Shown: positions 1 to 9,198 of the stretch, one piece after another | Numbering within the stretch: the stretch's first letter is position 1 | Layout: each line of letters opens with the position of its first letter | Source of the DNA: Bacteroidota bacterium | GTDB taxonomy: Bacteria; Bacteroidota; Bacteroidia; AKYH767-A; OLB10 | Assembly (NCBI GenBank): GCA_016713525.1 | Contig: JADJOZ010000008.1 | Span: 186,001-250,000 of the forward strand | Length of the DNA stretch: 64,000 nt | Direction of reading: 5' to 3' | The notes under the pieces: model-generated | Databases searched by the model: none | What the model was told of the DNA's origin: nothing | What the model saw: the letters and a program-made list of their open reading frames with translations, nothing else | Position numbers and translations under genes: made by a program

Positions 1-2
1 AG

Positions 3-242
3 AATCTCGAAAAATTTATTTATGATATAAATGATTTGTTCAACGAAAGCGACTTCTATTCTGAACCTTCGTATAATGAAGAATTTGTAAATGAAACCTC
101 TTCTAATAAAACTATTTCAAATATTATTAAACCACCCAGTTTTATTAACCGTTATAAAAATGGAATCGTCCTCACAGTGGCTTTAGTTATGTCTTCATTG
201 GGAATTTTTGATGACCAAATTTTTAAAGATCAACAAAAATAA
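3..242 (+). CDS. 5'-truncated hypothetical protein, probably degraded
   Basis: An open frame enters from the window edge and gives about 80 residues, acidic at first and with one hydrophobic stretch (IVLTVALVMSSLGIF) near the end. I recognise no family. Past the stop, other frames read VNWNTEQYIEY and then a charged segment ending LKRQLSVVYLKW near 430, as if a longer gene had been shifted in frame around the A5 run at 234-240 and again near 290. It is therefore probably the tail of a broken gene. Bases 431-594 are a spacer holding a CCCGATAG-type palindrome at about 501-517. Confidence 0.3.
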   Translation, partial: NLEKFIYDINDLFNESDFYSEPSYNEEFVNETSSNKTISNIIKPPSFINRYKNGIVLTVALVMSSLGIFDDQIFKDQQK

Positions 243-594
243 TATTCCCGTAAATTGGAATACGGAGCAATATATTGAATATCAAATTCACTAAGTCAAT
301 TTATAAACAATACGATCAAATAATTGAACAAGAATTATTACAAGTTGAAGTAGAAAAAGATACATTAAAGAAAGAATTTTTAGAAGGTTTAAAGCGGCAA
401 CTATCAGTCGTTTACCTCAAGTGGCAATAATATGGCTATTTGAAGGATAGTCCTTCTATTAAAGTTAGGTACAGGAGACAAGACAAGATTAGTCTCCGAT
501 CCCGATAGTTATTGGGACGCCAACTTCTAGTATCTTGTCACCGTTAAAGGCAATTAGTGCGGACGAATTACGTTAAGTGATAAGTTTTTAGAAA

Positions 595-1002
595 ATGAAT
601 AAGTCCGCAAAACGAATTTGTATAACTGTGACTATTATTCTATTCTTTTTGATTTTTACTATTCCTCTGTTTCTTATGGTTTTTTTCGAAAACTTTCCAG
701 TTAAATCGCCGCCTAAAGTTGTTACCTTAATATTACAACCAGACACAAAATACTCTGCAGGCTATACAGAAGAAAAGTTTGAATCCATTAGCATCGGTAT
801 GTCCGAAAAGCAAGTGCTGGATATTCTAGGAGAGCCGTTGACTCGTTGGCGACCATACCGGTATACAAAATTCCAAGACAAAGAACATTTCGTAGGACTT
901 CAGTATAGCGAAAGTCCTGGCAGCGGACATTATAACTTACGACAAATTAATCTTGATAACGGAAAGGTCGCTGAAATAATAAGCTATTTCTATGTCGACT
1001 AA
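595..1002 (+). CDS. Membrane-anchored protein with SmpA/BamE-like segment
   Basis: This is a 135-residue protein with one N-terminal membrane segment (residues 8-30) after a basic start (MNKSAKR). The rest would lie in the periplasm. Residues 62-80 read FESISIGMSEKQVLDILGEP, which matches the 'I..GM....V...LG.P' signature of the SmpA/OmlA (BamE) fold. The length and single anchor fit small envelope proteins of this fold, but it is not BamE itself as far as I can tell. It stands alone, in the same direction as its neighbours, behind a palindrome-bearing spacer. The function is unknown; the fold assignment is by motif only. Confidence 0.6.
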   Translation: MNKSAKRICITVTIILFFLIFTIPLFLMVFFENFPVKSPPKVVTLILQPDTKYSAGYTEEKFESISIGMSEKQVLDILGEPLTRWRPYRYTKFQDKEHFVGLQYSESPGSGHYNLRQINLDNGKVAEIISYFYVD

Positions 1003-1180
1003 AATTCCTTCATAATGCAGTCATTTGTTCCATTTTTTGCATTTATAGCCAGCCTAAAATAAGAGGGTTGGTTGATAATTTCAATTATTTTCCTATTTTT
1101 GAGAAAAAGAGGATTTTTATCCTAATTTACATTAAACCTAATTACCCATCAACCGGTAAAATCAACGATAAATAAAACCT

Positions 1181-2356
1181 ATGAAACTTAAAATATTAAT
1201 CGGGCTAATGTTGATTTTTAACCTGGCAATAGGGCAAAATCAACAAATCACCAGACTTGACGGGAGCAAAATCTCTGCTAGTGCAATTGACGAAACCGTT
1301 AACCGCTTAATGAAAAAGGCTAATGTTCAAGGATTGAGCTTGTCGATAATTAATAAAAGTCAACAACCTTATCTAAAATCTTATGGGTATAAGAATTTAG
1401 ATAAAAACGAGTTTTTAGATTCTGCAACTGTTTTGTATGCAGCATCATTTAGCAAGGCAGTATTTGGCTATTTGACTATGAAATTGGTAGAGGAAAAAGT
1501 GATAGACTTAGACAAACCTCTTTATACCTATTTAAGCAAACCCATCCCGGAGTATGAGTATTTCTCAGATCTGAAATCTGATGACAGATGGAAATTAATG
1601 AATGCAAGAATGTGCTTAAGCCATACAACAGGACTTCCAAATGTTAGATGGGTGCATCCAACAACAGGTGTTCAAGACACACTTGGCATTATGAAAATAT
1701 ATTTTACTCCTGGACAGAAATATGCTTATTCGGGAGAAGGTATTAAACTTTTGCAGTTAGTTATTGAAGAAGTAACAAAGCAAAATGTAGAAGAATTAGC
1801 AATTGAAAAAATCTTCAACCCAATTGGAATGACAAGAACCGGATATATTTGGTATGATCGGTTTGATAATAATTACGCAACGGGGCACCTTTCAGACAAC
1901 ACACTCAATCCAAAGAAAAAGCGAACCAAGCCGGTGGCCGGTGCCTCTTTGGTAACAACAATTACAGACTACACAAGATTTATTGAGCATTTGATGAATC
2001 AGAAAGGTTTAGACAAAAGTATGTTTGAAGAAATGATTTCTCCTCAAATTGAAATATTGTCAAAGACACAATTCCCACCAATCACTGAAGAAACCACAAC
2101 CGAAAACAAAGCCATAAATTTATCATATGGACTTGGTTGGGGTCTATTGAAATGCAAGTATGGCAGAGCATTTTTTAAAGAAGGACACGATGATGCCTGG
2201 AGAAACTATAATATAAATTTCATTGACAAAGGGATTTCAATAATCATAATAACCAATAGTGCTAATGGAGAACTCATTTTTAAAGAACTATTGGAAACAT
2301 TAATCGCAGATACTTTTACACCCTGGAAATGGGAATCCTATTTTCCAATCGACTAA
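1181..2356 (+). CDS. Beta-lactamase-family (class C-like) serine hydrolase
   Basis: A 391-residue secreted or periplasmic protein. It has a signal peptide (MKLKILIGLMLIFNLAIGQ), then the penicillin-binding/class C fold. The nucleophile motif SxxK is seen as SFSK (about residue 90), followed by the conserved 'LSHTTGLPN' segment (about 148) and YSGEG near 186 where YxN is expected. A 'GWG' stretch and GHDDAWRN near 330-345 occupy the third-motif region. Such proteins include esterases and D-aminopeptidases, and true beta-lactamase activity should not be assumed. The altered YxN motif (YSG) is worth noting. It is a single-gene unit. The family is secure, the substrate unknown. Confidence 0.85.
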   Translation: MKLKILIGLMLIFNLAIGQNQQITRLDGSKISASAIDETVNRLMKKANVQGLSLSIINKSQQPYLKSYGYKNLDKNEFLDSATVLYAASFSKAVFGYLTMKLVEEKVIDLDKPLYTYLSKPIPEYEYFSDLKSDDRWKLMNARMCLSHTTGLPNVRWVHPTTGVQDTLGIMKIYFTPGQKYAYSGEGIKLLQLVIEEVTKQNVEELAIEKIFNPIGMTRTGYIWYDRFDNNYATGHLSDNTLNPKKKRTKPVAGASLVTTITDYTRFIEHLMNQKGLDKSMFEEMISPQIEILSKTQFPPITEETTTENKAINLSYGLGWGLLKCKYGRAFFKEGHDDAWRNYNINFIDKGISIIIITNSANGELIFKELLETLIADTFTPWKWESYFPID

Positions 2357-2526
2357 AAGAAGTAAAGGTACAAAGGAGTAAACGGGTAGCTGTTGTTCGA
2401 CTGGTTTGTTCGGTGAACATAACCTTCTAAAGAATAATAAGTAGTGTTATATATGAACACATCATACAATTCCTGAATCACTCCATTTTAAGGGTCCTGT
2501 ACCCCGGAATCGACTTTTCGACACAG

Positions 2527-2590
2527 AGGGGGTCAAATTATGCCCGACTGGCAGTTATTAACTTTGGGGTCAATTTGCTCCGGAACAATC
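2527..2590. repeat. Possible IS21-type terminal repeat remnant
   Basis: Two similar units lie 38 bases apart: GGGTCAAATTATGCCCGA (about 2530-2547) and GGGTCAATTTGCTCCGGA (2567-2585). Repeated GGGTCAA..TGCTCCGGA units are typical of the multi-repeat ends of some IS21-family elements. No transposase is attached, so this would be a solo end. It differs from the ends of the IS21 copy at 22920-25524. The rest of 2357-2656 shows nothing coding. Confidence 0.3.
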
Positions 2591-2656
2591 AGCTGGAATA
2601 AATATTTCACATTTTGGAGCATGGGATCTATTTTAGATATTGATTAACAATACTTT

Positions 2657-2785
2657 ATGAAATTTCGGACAAAGAGATTTAGTGCTGCTTCAGCCAATCG
2701 AAAGTCAATTAAGCAGCTGAAAAACGATATAATTTCCGAAGGCAAAACAAAACTAGTTGCTGAAATTGGATTGAAATGCCTATAA
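2657..2785 (+). CDS. Possible 42-residue basic peptide
   Basis: A short open frame from ATG to TAA encodes a basic peptide (MKFRTKRFSAASANRKS at the start) ending 63 bases before the AbiE antitoxin gene. It has no recognisable domain and could be a chance frame or the end of a decayed gene. It is listed because it lies in a gap of almost 500 bases and in the same direction as the downstream module. Confidence 0.2.
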   Translation: MKFRTKRFSAASANRKSIKQLKNDIISEGKTKLVAEIGLKCL

Positions 2786-2848
2786 ATAAAACATAGAATT
2801 ATTTTGCGAAAACCATCATAATTTGATACCTTTCGCTAAATTTATCTC

Positions 2849-3673
2849 ATGGCATCCGAAACCAATTATAAGAGATTAGAGCATTGGATTGATGAGCAAC
2901 AATCCAAGGGCAAATTATCATTCAGCCTGAATGAACTTCGGTATAAGTTTAATCAGGACAGTGACACAGCAATCAAACAGCTTTTAGAACGTCTAACGAG
3001 CAACGAAAAAATAGTTTCTGTTTTTAAAGGGTACTATATAATTATACCACCACAGTATTCATCAAAAGGAATACTGCCTCCTTCAATGTTTATTGACGGC
3101 TTAATGAATTTCCTTGAACGAAAATATTATGTGGGATTGCTCAATGCCGCAGCACTAAACGGAGCATCGCATCAACAACCGCAAGAATATTTTATAGTAA
3201 CAGAATACCCTGTACTGAGGCCAACAAACAAGAAAGGAATCAAAATAAATTACATCAGTACAAAACAACTTCCACCTGAATCGCTGATTGAAAAAAAGAA
3301 AACTGAAACAGGATATATCAGCGTTTCACGTCAAAAGCTAACAGCAATTGACTTGATTAATTATGAAAAAAAAATAGGTGGACTCAACAGAGCAACAGCG
3401 ATAATAAATGAGTTGGATGAATCAATACGACCGAAGGATATAAATGAAGAACTCATAAATTATGCGAGCATTTCATCATTGCAACGGCTGGGCTACATAC
3501 TCGAAGAGATCTTGAACAGAAATAATCTTTCGGATAAAATATTTATGCAATGTAAAAAAGCAGGAAAAATATTTTATCTAATCCCATTAAAAGCGTCAGG
3601 AAAGAAACAAAAAGAACATATAAATGAAAAATGGAAGTTAATGATTAACACAGAAATTGAGTTAGACGAATGA
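2849..3673 (+). CDS. abiEi: AbiEi-type antitoxin / transcriptional regulator
   Basis: A 274-residue protein of the AbiEi family, the antitoxin of type IV AbiE toxin-antitoxin and phage-abortive-infection modules. Residues 5-65 form the N-terminal winged-helix part (LSFSLNELRYKF through VFKGYYIIIPP), used in this family to bind the promoter and repress the operon. The middle (YYVGLLNAAALNGASHQQPQEYFIV) is the diagnostic AbiEi core. The stop overlaps the start of the toxin gene by four bases (ATGA), the usual coupling. The antitoxin frame is intact while the toxin is not. Confidence 0.88.
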   Translation: MASETNYKRLEHWIDEQQSKGKLSFSLNELRYKFNQDSDTAIKQLLERLTSNEKIVSVFKGYYIIIPPQYSSKGILPPSMFIDGLMNFLERKYYVGLLNAAALNGASHQQPQEYFIVTEYPVLRPTNKKGIKINYISTKQLPPESLIEKKKTETGYISVSRQKLTAIDLINYEKKIGGLNRATAIINELDESIRPKDINEELINYASISSLQRLGYILEEILNRNNLSDKIFMQCKKAGKIFYLIPLKASGKKQKEHINEKWKLMINTEIELDE

Positions 3674-4462
3674 TTCCACAAGGATATATCACTGAATGGA
3701 GTAATTATGTCCCTTGGAAAACGAATGAACAAGTAGAACAAGACCTTGTAATTTGCCGGTCATTAGTTGAAATTTTCAAGGATGAATTTCTTGCCAATAG
3801 TCTGGCTTTTAGAGGCGGAACCGCACTTCATAAATTATATCTCCAACCACAGCCGAGATATTCAGAGGATATTGATTTGGTTCAGGTCCGTGCAGAACCG
3901 ATTAAAGAAACCATTCAACGTTTGCAAAAAGCGCTTTCATTTCTTGGAAAGTCAAATGTTACATCACGGAAAGATAATAACACTATATTTTACAGATTTG
4001 AAACTGAGTTTCCGCCAGTTCAGAAACTAAAACTAAAAGTTGAAACAAATTGCAGAGAACATTTCTCAATTTTAGGATGGGAGAAAAAAACCTTTTGCTG
4101 TTAACTCTGAATGGTTCAAAGGTGATTGCAATTTAACTACCTATTCACTAGAAGAGCTGTTAGACACAAAACTTCGGGCATTATACCAGAGAAGGAAAGG
4201 AAGAGATTTGTTTGACTTATGGAAAGCACTCAATACTGCTAACGTCAATCCCAAGTTAGTCATCAAATGTTATAAAGAGTATATGAGTTTCTCTTTGCAA
4301 AAGGCAATTCCTACTAAGAAATAGTTTATTTTAAATCTTGAAGCAAAGAGAAATGACACCGAATTTTTAGGAGATACTGTTGCTTGGTTGCGACCGGAGG
4401 AGAAGTATAATCAGGATGAAGCTTTTGAGTTAGTATTAAATAATCTCGTAGAATTGATGTAA
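3670..4462 (+). pseudogene. abiEii: AbiEii nucleotidyltransferase toxin, broken
   Basis: The N-terminal 140 residues carry the nucleotidyltransferase signature FRGGTALHKLYL followed by SEDIDLV, as in AbiEii toxins (GG[ST] then DxD). The frame ends at 4104. The C-terminal half continues one frame over (FAVNSEWFKGDCNL, then LLDTKLRALYQRRKGRDLFDL, the usual helical end). The switch point is an A7 run at 4084-4090: six As would keep the frame. A second lesion, an in-frame TAG at about 4321 (TKK*FILNLEAK), lies further on, so the gene looks inactivated even if the first lesion is an assembly error. A plausible end is the TAA at 4460-4462. Confidence 0.8.
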
Positions 4463-4992
4463 TAAAAGTGAATGATTCTCAAAACAAATTCAACTTTTAA
4501 AAATCATTTCCTGTACAAAGAAGATGCGCTAAGAGTGCGTTTGCATCTTCCTTCGCATATTGATCCCGCCATTCCGGGATGATGCCCCTCTTCATTCCGA
4601 TTGATATTAACCCCTTTATTTCAAACCTAAAGAACAACTTTTTATGCAAAGGATCTCCAAATAAATGGTGTTTCACATCATTTTTATCAGGTTTATCTGA
4701 CAATTAAACCATAAATAATTTTTTTTTAAGTTTAGAAAGCTGGAGCGAGGCAAAAAGTTTCTCTGAACAGGTCTTTCTCCTTTGCATTAATCAAAATTAG
4801 CCACTTTATCAGCGTTTTCAGCATAGTTGTTTATCTTGTTTAACATTCGTACCTTAGATGCGCAATTAGCACAGCTGTATACACCAAAGCCGGCTGTAAT
4901 TATTTTAAAATGAGGGTTTGGTGGTCGCAGACTATTATAGGAAAGTGGCAAATAATTTTGTATAATTTAGTTAATAAAAATAATTTTAACTT
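4463..4992. other. Intergenic gap, no convincing gene
   Basis: The only long frame is a 68-codon one on the minus strand (4703-4497, starting MSDKPDKNDVKHH), which has no recognisable domain. The rest is AT-rich. I see no clear terminator or repeat. Confidence 0.3.
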
Positions 4993-7056
4993 ATGATGTC
5001 ATTAAATACAGATAAAAATACACCCGTTTTTGAATTGTTCAAATTTGCTATCATCTTCATTTCATTAACATTGTATCCTTTTACATATTCATTTGGTCAA
5101 TGGCAGCCATTGAATGGTCCGTATACAGGGGGGCAAGTAAATCAAATTGATTCCAGGGACTCTACCATTTTTGCTTGTACTAATTCCGGGTTGTATCATA
5201 GTATTCAGGGAAGTTCAACATGGTCGCGTATAACTAATGGATTGCCAGACAAGCCTTTTCTTGATATCGAGTTTTTAGGACCACATATTTTTGCTGCAAC
5301 TTCTGGCAATAAAATATTAAGATCCAGTGATAATGGATTGACATGGATCAATTCTTCAGTAGGTATTACAGATACAATAGTGCGAACAATTAAAGCCATT
5401 GATACAATTCTATTTGCTGGAACCAGTACACAAGGCTTATTTGTTTCATACGATTACGGTGTAAACTGGTCGCATGTCAGTGGGGTTGCCGGAACATTTG
5501 TTTCAGAAATCGAAACCCATGGTACAGTTTTGTATGTGGCAGTTTCAGGATATGGTGTTTATGTTTCTTTTGACAAAGGTACTACCTGGACCCTGCCATC
5601 AACCAGTCTAAACTCATATGCCTTTGAATCGATGGCTGTTGATTCAGCAAGGGTTTTACTTACCAGCAATGGAGACAATGCATGTATTTCATTTGATACA
5701 TGTAAGACATGGACTAACTTATTTGTTTCATCTTATGCAAGGGCCGCCTTCATTCATGGCGATGATCTTTACCTTTCAACATTTGGCGGGCCTGTTGAAA
5801 AATCCACAGATAATGGACTTACCTGGTCAACTATACCACTCGGCAATACAGAAAATGTTTCAATCTATGATTTTCATTATAAAGACTCAATATTTTATGC
5901 AGGCACAAGTATGGGTGGGGTTTACTCTTCAAGTGACTCAGGTGCAACATGGGCTGGCGATAATTTTGGAATGAAAGGATATATCTCTGCAATTTCCGTA
6001 TTGGATAGCAATATATTTGCCGGAACTTTAGGAGATGGCCTTTATCGATCTTCTGATTTTGGTAATTCATGGGTTAAATGTGATATCGGACTTACTGCAA
6101 CTTATATACGTGCTGTCACAAATCTATTTGGATACATATATGTATCAACAACAGCGGGTTTCTTCATTTCAGGTGACTTAGGAATTTCATGGAATCTTAT
6201 TCCGGGAAATTATGGAGGAGGAGTTCTGGAAGTAGTTGGAACAAGAATCTATTCCGGCCGAAACATTTATCCCTTTGTTCATTATTCTGATAATGCCGGA
6301 TTAACATGGAATTCAACCAATGTAAATACACAATGGGGATGCCTTAGCATAGCAGGATTCCAGAACTATTTACTTGCCGGCAGCATTAATTCACCCTATG
6401 CCTACTTTTCGAATAATAACGGATCAAGCTGGACACCAATTTCTCCTTTTCAAATTACATCATCAATAAAAGCTGGCGCTTTTACTTCAAATTATGTTGT
6501 TGCAGGCGGCTCTACTATTTGGCGGTCCAACCTTACATCAAACAACTGGAGTCAATCATCATCAGGATGGCCCCTTAACACGTGGGTTGAATGCATGCAT
6601 TCTAAAGGAGGTTCTAACCTGCTTGCCGGAGGTTGGAATGGTATATTCCATAGTTCTGATCAAGGAGCTACATGGATTAATTTTAGTGACGGATTGGATT
6701 ATAAACGTGTTTTGGACATTGACGAAAATTCCGGCATGCTTTACATAGCTACTTCAAATGGCGTTTGGTCCAGACCGGTGATTACCAATTTGGATAATGA
6801 TCCTGAATCGGAAAATGCCCAATCCCTAAACGTGTTTCCAAATCCATCAAATTCTGCCATTCAAGTTCATTGGACTTCAAATTCATCATTCAAAACGCTT
6901 TATATTTTCAATGAAATGGGACAAAAAGTATATGAGTGTGACATTAAATTTTTAAATCACATTACAGTGGATACTCAGCGATTTGCCCCCGGTATGTATT
7001 TTATAAGAATTGTAGGTGATGCAAATTCTATTTATAAAAAGTTAATAATTGATTAA
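4993..7056 (+). CDS. T9SS-secreted BNR/VPS10-like repeat protein
   Basis: A 687-residue exported protein. After a hydrophobic signal region (residues 17-35, ending SFGQW), it is built from about 12 repeats of the BNR/sialidase type, each with an 'S.D.G.TW' turn (for example SSDNGLTW, STDNGLTW, SSDSGATW, SSDQGATW). This predicts a beta-propeller like VPS10 or YCF48 proteins. The last 85 residues are a T9SS type A sorting domain: NVFPNPS, then GMYFIRI and the basic end YKKLIID. The protein should be secreted or held at the cell surface. Catalytic residues of sialidases are not evident, so binding is more likely than hydrolysis. An ATGATG start leaves a one-codon ambiguity. Confidence 0.87.
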   Translation: MMSLNTDKNTPVFELFKFAIIFISLTLYPFTYSFGQWQPLNGPYTGGQVNQIDSRDSTIFACTNSGLYHSIQGSSTWSRITNGLPDKPFLDIEFLGPHIFAATSGNKILRSSDNGLTWINSSVGITDTIVRTIKAIDTILFAGTSTQGLFVSYDYGVNWSHVSGVAGTFVSEIETHGTVLYVAVSGYGVYVSFDKGTTWTLPSTSLNSYAFESMAVDSARVLLTSNGDNACISFDTCKTWTNLFVSSYARAAFIHGDDLYLSTFGGPVEKSTDNGLTWSTIPLGNTENVSIYDFHYKDSIFYAGTSMGGVYSSSDSGATWAGDNFGMKGYISAISVLDSNIFAGTLGDGLYRSSDFGNSWVKCDIGLTATYIRAVTNLFGYIYVSTTAGFFISGDLGISWNLIPGNYGGGVLEVVGTRIYSGRNIYPFVHYSDNAGLTWNSTNVNTQWGCLSIAGFQNYLLAGSINSPYAYFSNNNGSSWTPISPFQITSSIKAGAFTSNYVVAGGSTIWRSNLTSNNWSQSSSGWPLNTWVECMHSKGGSNLLAGGWNGIFHSSDQGATWINFSDGLDYKRVLDIDENSGMLYIATSNGVWSRPVITNLDNDPESENAQSLNVFPNPSNSAIQVHWTSNSSFKTLYIFNEMGQKVYECDIKFLNHITVDTQRFAPGMYFIRIVGDANSIYKKLIID

Positions 7057-7147
7057 ATGCTGCATAATTAACTCCTGCAGTGAACATCTGTGTCCCGTTA
7101 CTAGTCTGGTTAGTCGGGTGAATACAACCATCTCAAAAAACAGTTTA

Positions 7148-7346
7148 ATAAATTGATATATAATACATTAAACAAAAGGCAAACGTGGGCAAAAAGCAGG
7201 TAATTCTTTCTCAATTCTGTAATTTTAAGAAATTGATTCGGACAAATTTTACCTTTGTAAATAAAGGTAACGCTATACAAAACAGCGAGGATACGCATTT
7301 TAGAATCGGCTCAGAATGAATAATTTTAGCGGGAAAATGGAAGTTA
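7148..7346 (+). repeat. Dispersed ~195-bp repeat, copy 1, with promoter
   Basis: It matches 11640-11834 closely (shared blocks include GTAATTC.TTCTCAAT.CTGTA, TTTACCTTTGTAAATAAAGG and AATGAATAATTTTAGCGGG) and 28941-29096 more distantly. It contains TACCTTTG at 7250-7257, a good Bacteroidota -7 box, directly followed by an inverted repeat TTACCTTT/AAAGGTAA (7249-7256 and 7263-7270). It ends just before the lipoprotein start, so it probably supplies that gene's promoter and leader. Confidence 0.75.
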
Positions 7347-7357
7347 TGGGCAATGTC

Positions 7358-8083
7358 ATGAATCGTATTTTAGTTATTTTAATGTTCTCTTTTGCCTCAT
7401 GTTTTAATTCTCCTAGAGTTGAGCAAATTGATAATATTGATGATACAATTCAGAATAATAATATTCACGAAGACAAAAAAATAATAGTACAATCAGATAC
7501 GCAAATTACCACCCGATTTATACAACTTGCTCATTTACTAGACAACAAAGGGTATACTTATGATACTGCCCGATTCACAAAAACTTATGGACGCGCGTAT
7601 CATGGAAAACAGTTTGAACTGGATGGATATTGCTTTTATAAAATACCCTTTAATAAAACTATTATATTTGGACATATAATGAGGTGTGATACAAACACGT
7701 CAGAACATATTAAAGAATGGTGTAACGATTGGAAATTGAATATGGAAAGTTTTAATAGCACACAAAGCATAACACAATATTTTTATATAGATAAAAATTA
7801 TAAGGATCCAAATTTTCATGGAGAGAAGTATTTTGCCGATGGTATTGTAGAAGAATGGAAATTTCCAGATAGTAAATCTGCTAGATTGGCTGCTAAAGAA
7901 TTAGGCGAAAAAGAAGAAATGGTGTTTGTGTTATGCACAGGATTCATTTGTTATATTGAAAACTATATGTATGTTTTTCATTCCAGAGCAATAAATTTTA
8001 TGTATTCAATCAAACCTGTATTTAAAGACTTCACTAATAAAACTAATGCAATTCAAACAAATCTTAAACTAATCGGAGATTGA
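7358..8083 (+). CDS. Putative lipoprotein, unknown function
   Basis: I place the start at ATG 7358 rather than at the upstream in-frame ATG at 7316. The upstream codons lie inside the dispersed repeat, and starting at 7358 gives a clean lipoprotein signal MNRILVILMFSFASC with Cys15 as the lipid anchor. The mature part (about 226 residues) is mixed alpha/beta and has no motif I recognise. It includes EWKFPDSKSARLAAKEL and VLCTGFICYIENYMYVF near the end. It is probably an outer or inner membrane lipoprotein transcribed alone from the repeat-borne promoter. Confidence 0.7.
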   Translation: MNRILVILMFSFASCFNSPRVEQIDNIDDTIQNNNIHEDKKIIVQSDTQITTRFIQLAHLLDNKGYTYDTARFTKTYGRAYHGKQFELDGYCFYKIPFNKTIIFGHIMRCDTNTSEHIKEWCNDWKLNMESFNSTQSITQYFYIDKNYKDPNFHGEKYFADGIVEEWKFPDSKSARLAAKELGEKEEMVFVLCTGFICYIENYMYVFHSRAINFMYSIKPVFKDFTNKTNAIQTNLKLIGD

Positions 8084-8105
8084 CCAATGACACTGCCCAT
8101 AATAC

Positions 8106-8186
8106 GTGGTAGCCGCAAGGCCTGCATCATTAGTTTTTATTTATATCTGAGGTATTCCGCCCTGCGGCTACCACGAAACCGTTAGC
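8106..8186. repeat. Imperfect palindrome, attC-like, with promoter-like loop
   Basis: The left arm GTGGTAGCCGCAAGGC (8106-8121) pairs with GCCCTGCGGCTACCAC (8159-8174), 15 of 16 bases. The loop is AT-rich and holds TATATCTG (8142-8149), one mismatch from TAnnTTTG. CGTTAGC follows at 8180-8186, just before the next start codon. The layout (stem, loop, GTTA core next to a single gene) recalls an integron attC site. Confidence 0.55.
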
Positions 8187-8195
8187 AGTAATTTT

Positions 8196-9015
8196 ATGAT
8201 ACAGAAACTGACAATATTAATAGGACTTTTAAGCACAATTCTTTTGACAAGTTTTGTGCACGACCCTGACTTTCCTGCTTTACCTAAAATCAAGACAATA
8301 CCAGAATGGAAAGAATGGGCAGACACTTCAAAGTTTCACGAAAGCAAAAAATGGTTGAAATCTAGCAGGGAATATTACCCTAATGGACAACTACGACAAA
8401 CGCTTTATGTAGAATATAAAGGTGACACGACTGACTTACGTGTTTATAAACTGAATAAAGACTCAACAGTTAAAAAGGAAGTTTGGTATAATAAGTTTTT
8501 AAAAAAATGGATGGATGGAGACACCTATTATTATAACAAAGGAGAAAAACAACCTTATATGACAAACGACCAAAATAACTATAAGTGCTATTACACATAT
8601 GACAACGAAAGACAGCTAATCGGCAAGTTATTGAAGGATGACAAGAAGGAGAGTTTTGCGGAATATGAATATAACTATGACTCTACAGGAATAATGGTTC
8701 AACAAATTGAATTCGGCTTCTTTGACGGACAACGTGAAGAAAAAAGAGTTTATGTTTATGAATATGAAAAAAATAATGCTGGACAAGTAATCAAAAAGAA
8801 GTTTTTTTGTTCCCCATCACACACAAGAAAGTGTTACAAAGACAGACAAGCAAGGCAATCAGCGAACAACCTATTATGGTTTTACAGCAAAGACAAAAAC
8901 AGTTACAGAAACAATTTATTACAATGACAAAGGTGAACAAACGAAAAAAATAGAATACGACAGAGAAAATAGGCCGTCAATCATCTGGACTTATGACTAT
9001 GAATATTTCAAATAG
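8196..9015 (+). pseudogene. Secreted hypothetical protein split by a T-run frameshift
   Basis: The first frame (8196-8927) encodes a protein with a signal peptide (MIQKLTILIGLLSTILLTSF) and Tyr-rich repeats such as YYPNGQL, resembling YwqK-type beta repeats. After the T7 run at 8802-8808 the reading turns into a low-quality basic tail. One frame over, a better tail continues (VPHHTQESVTKTDKQGN through IYYNDKGEQTKKIEYDR) and ends at TAG 9013-9015. Six Ts would join the two. The function is unknown. The real product is probably about 272 residues if the extra T is an error. Confidence 0.65.
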
Positions 9016-9068
9016 ACAAGAAAAAACTCGTACTAACAAGGGTTTTGCGTCTGGCTGGGTGAAGTGCA

Positions 9069-9086
9069 TCCCGATAGCTATCGGGA
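9069..9086. repeat. CCCGATAGCTATCGGG palindrome
   Basis: A perfect 18-bp palindrome in the 9016-9198 spacer. Related copies lie at about 501-517, 10034-10051 and 26875-26894, all between genes. The rest of this spacer holds ACTAACAAGGG near 9032 and a doubled ACGACAGTGC unit (9148-9175), both near possible attC-like cores. Confidence 0.6.
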
Positions 9087-9198
9087 TTGTACTTCTTATC
9101 AAGTTCAGATCTGGGAGACAGTTTAGTGCTTCGATCCCGATCTATAACGACAGTGCAAACCACTAACGACAGTGCTAAAAACAAACAGATAAACTACA

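Noticed and set aside
4497..4703. 68-codon minus-strand frame
   Set aside because: It is unrelated to anything known and opposite to all its neighbours. It could be real but has no support.
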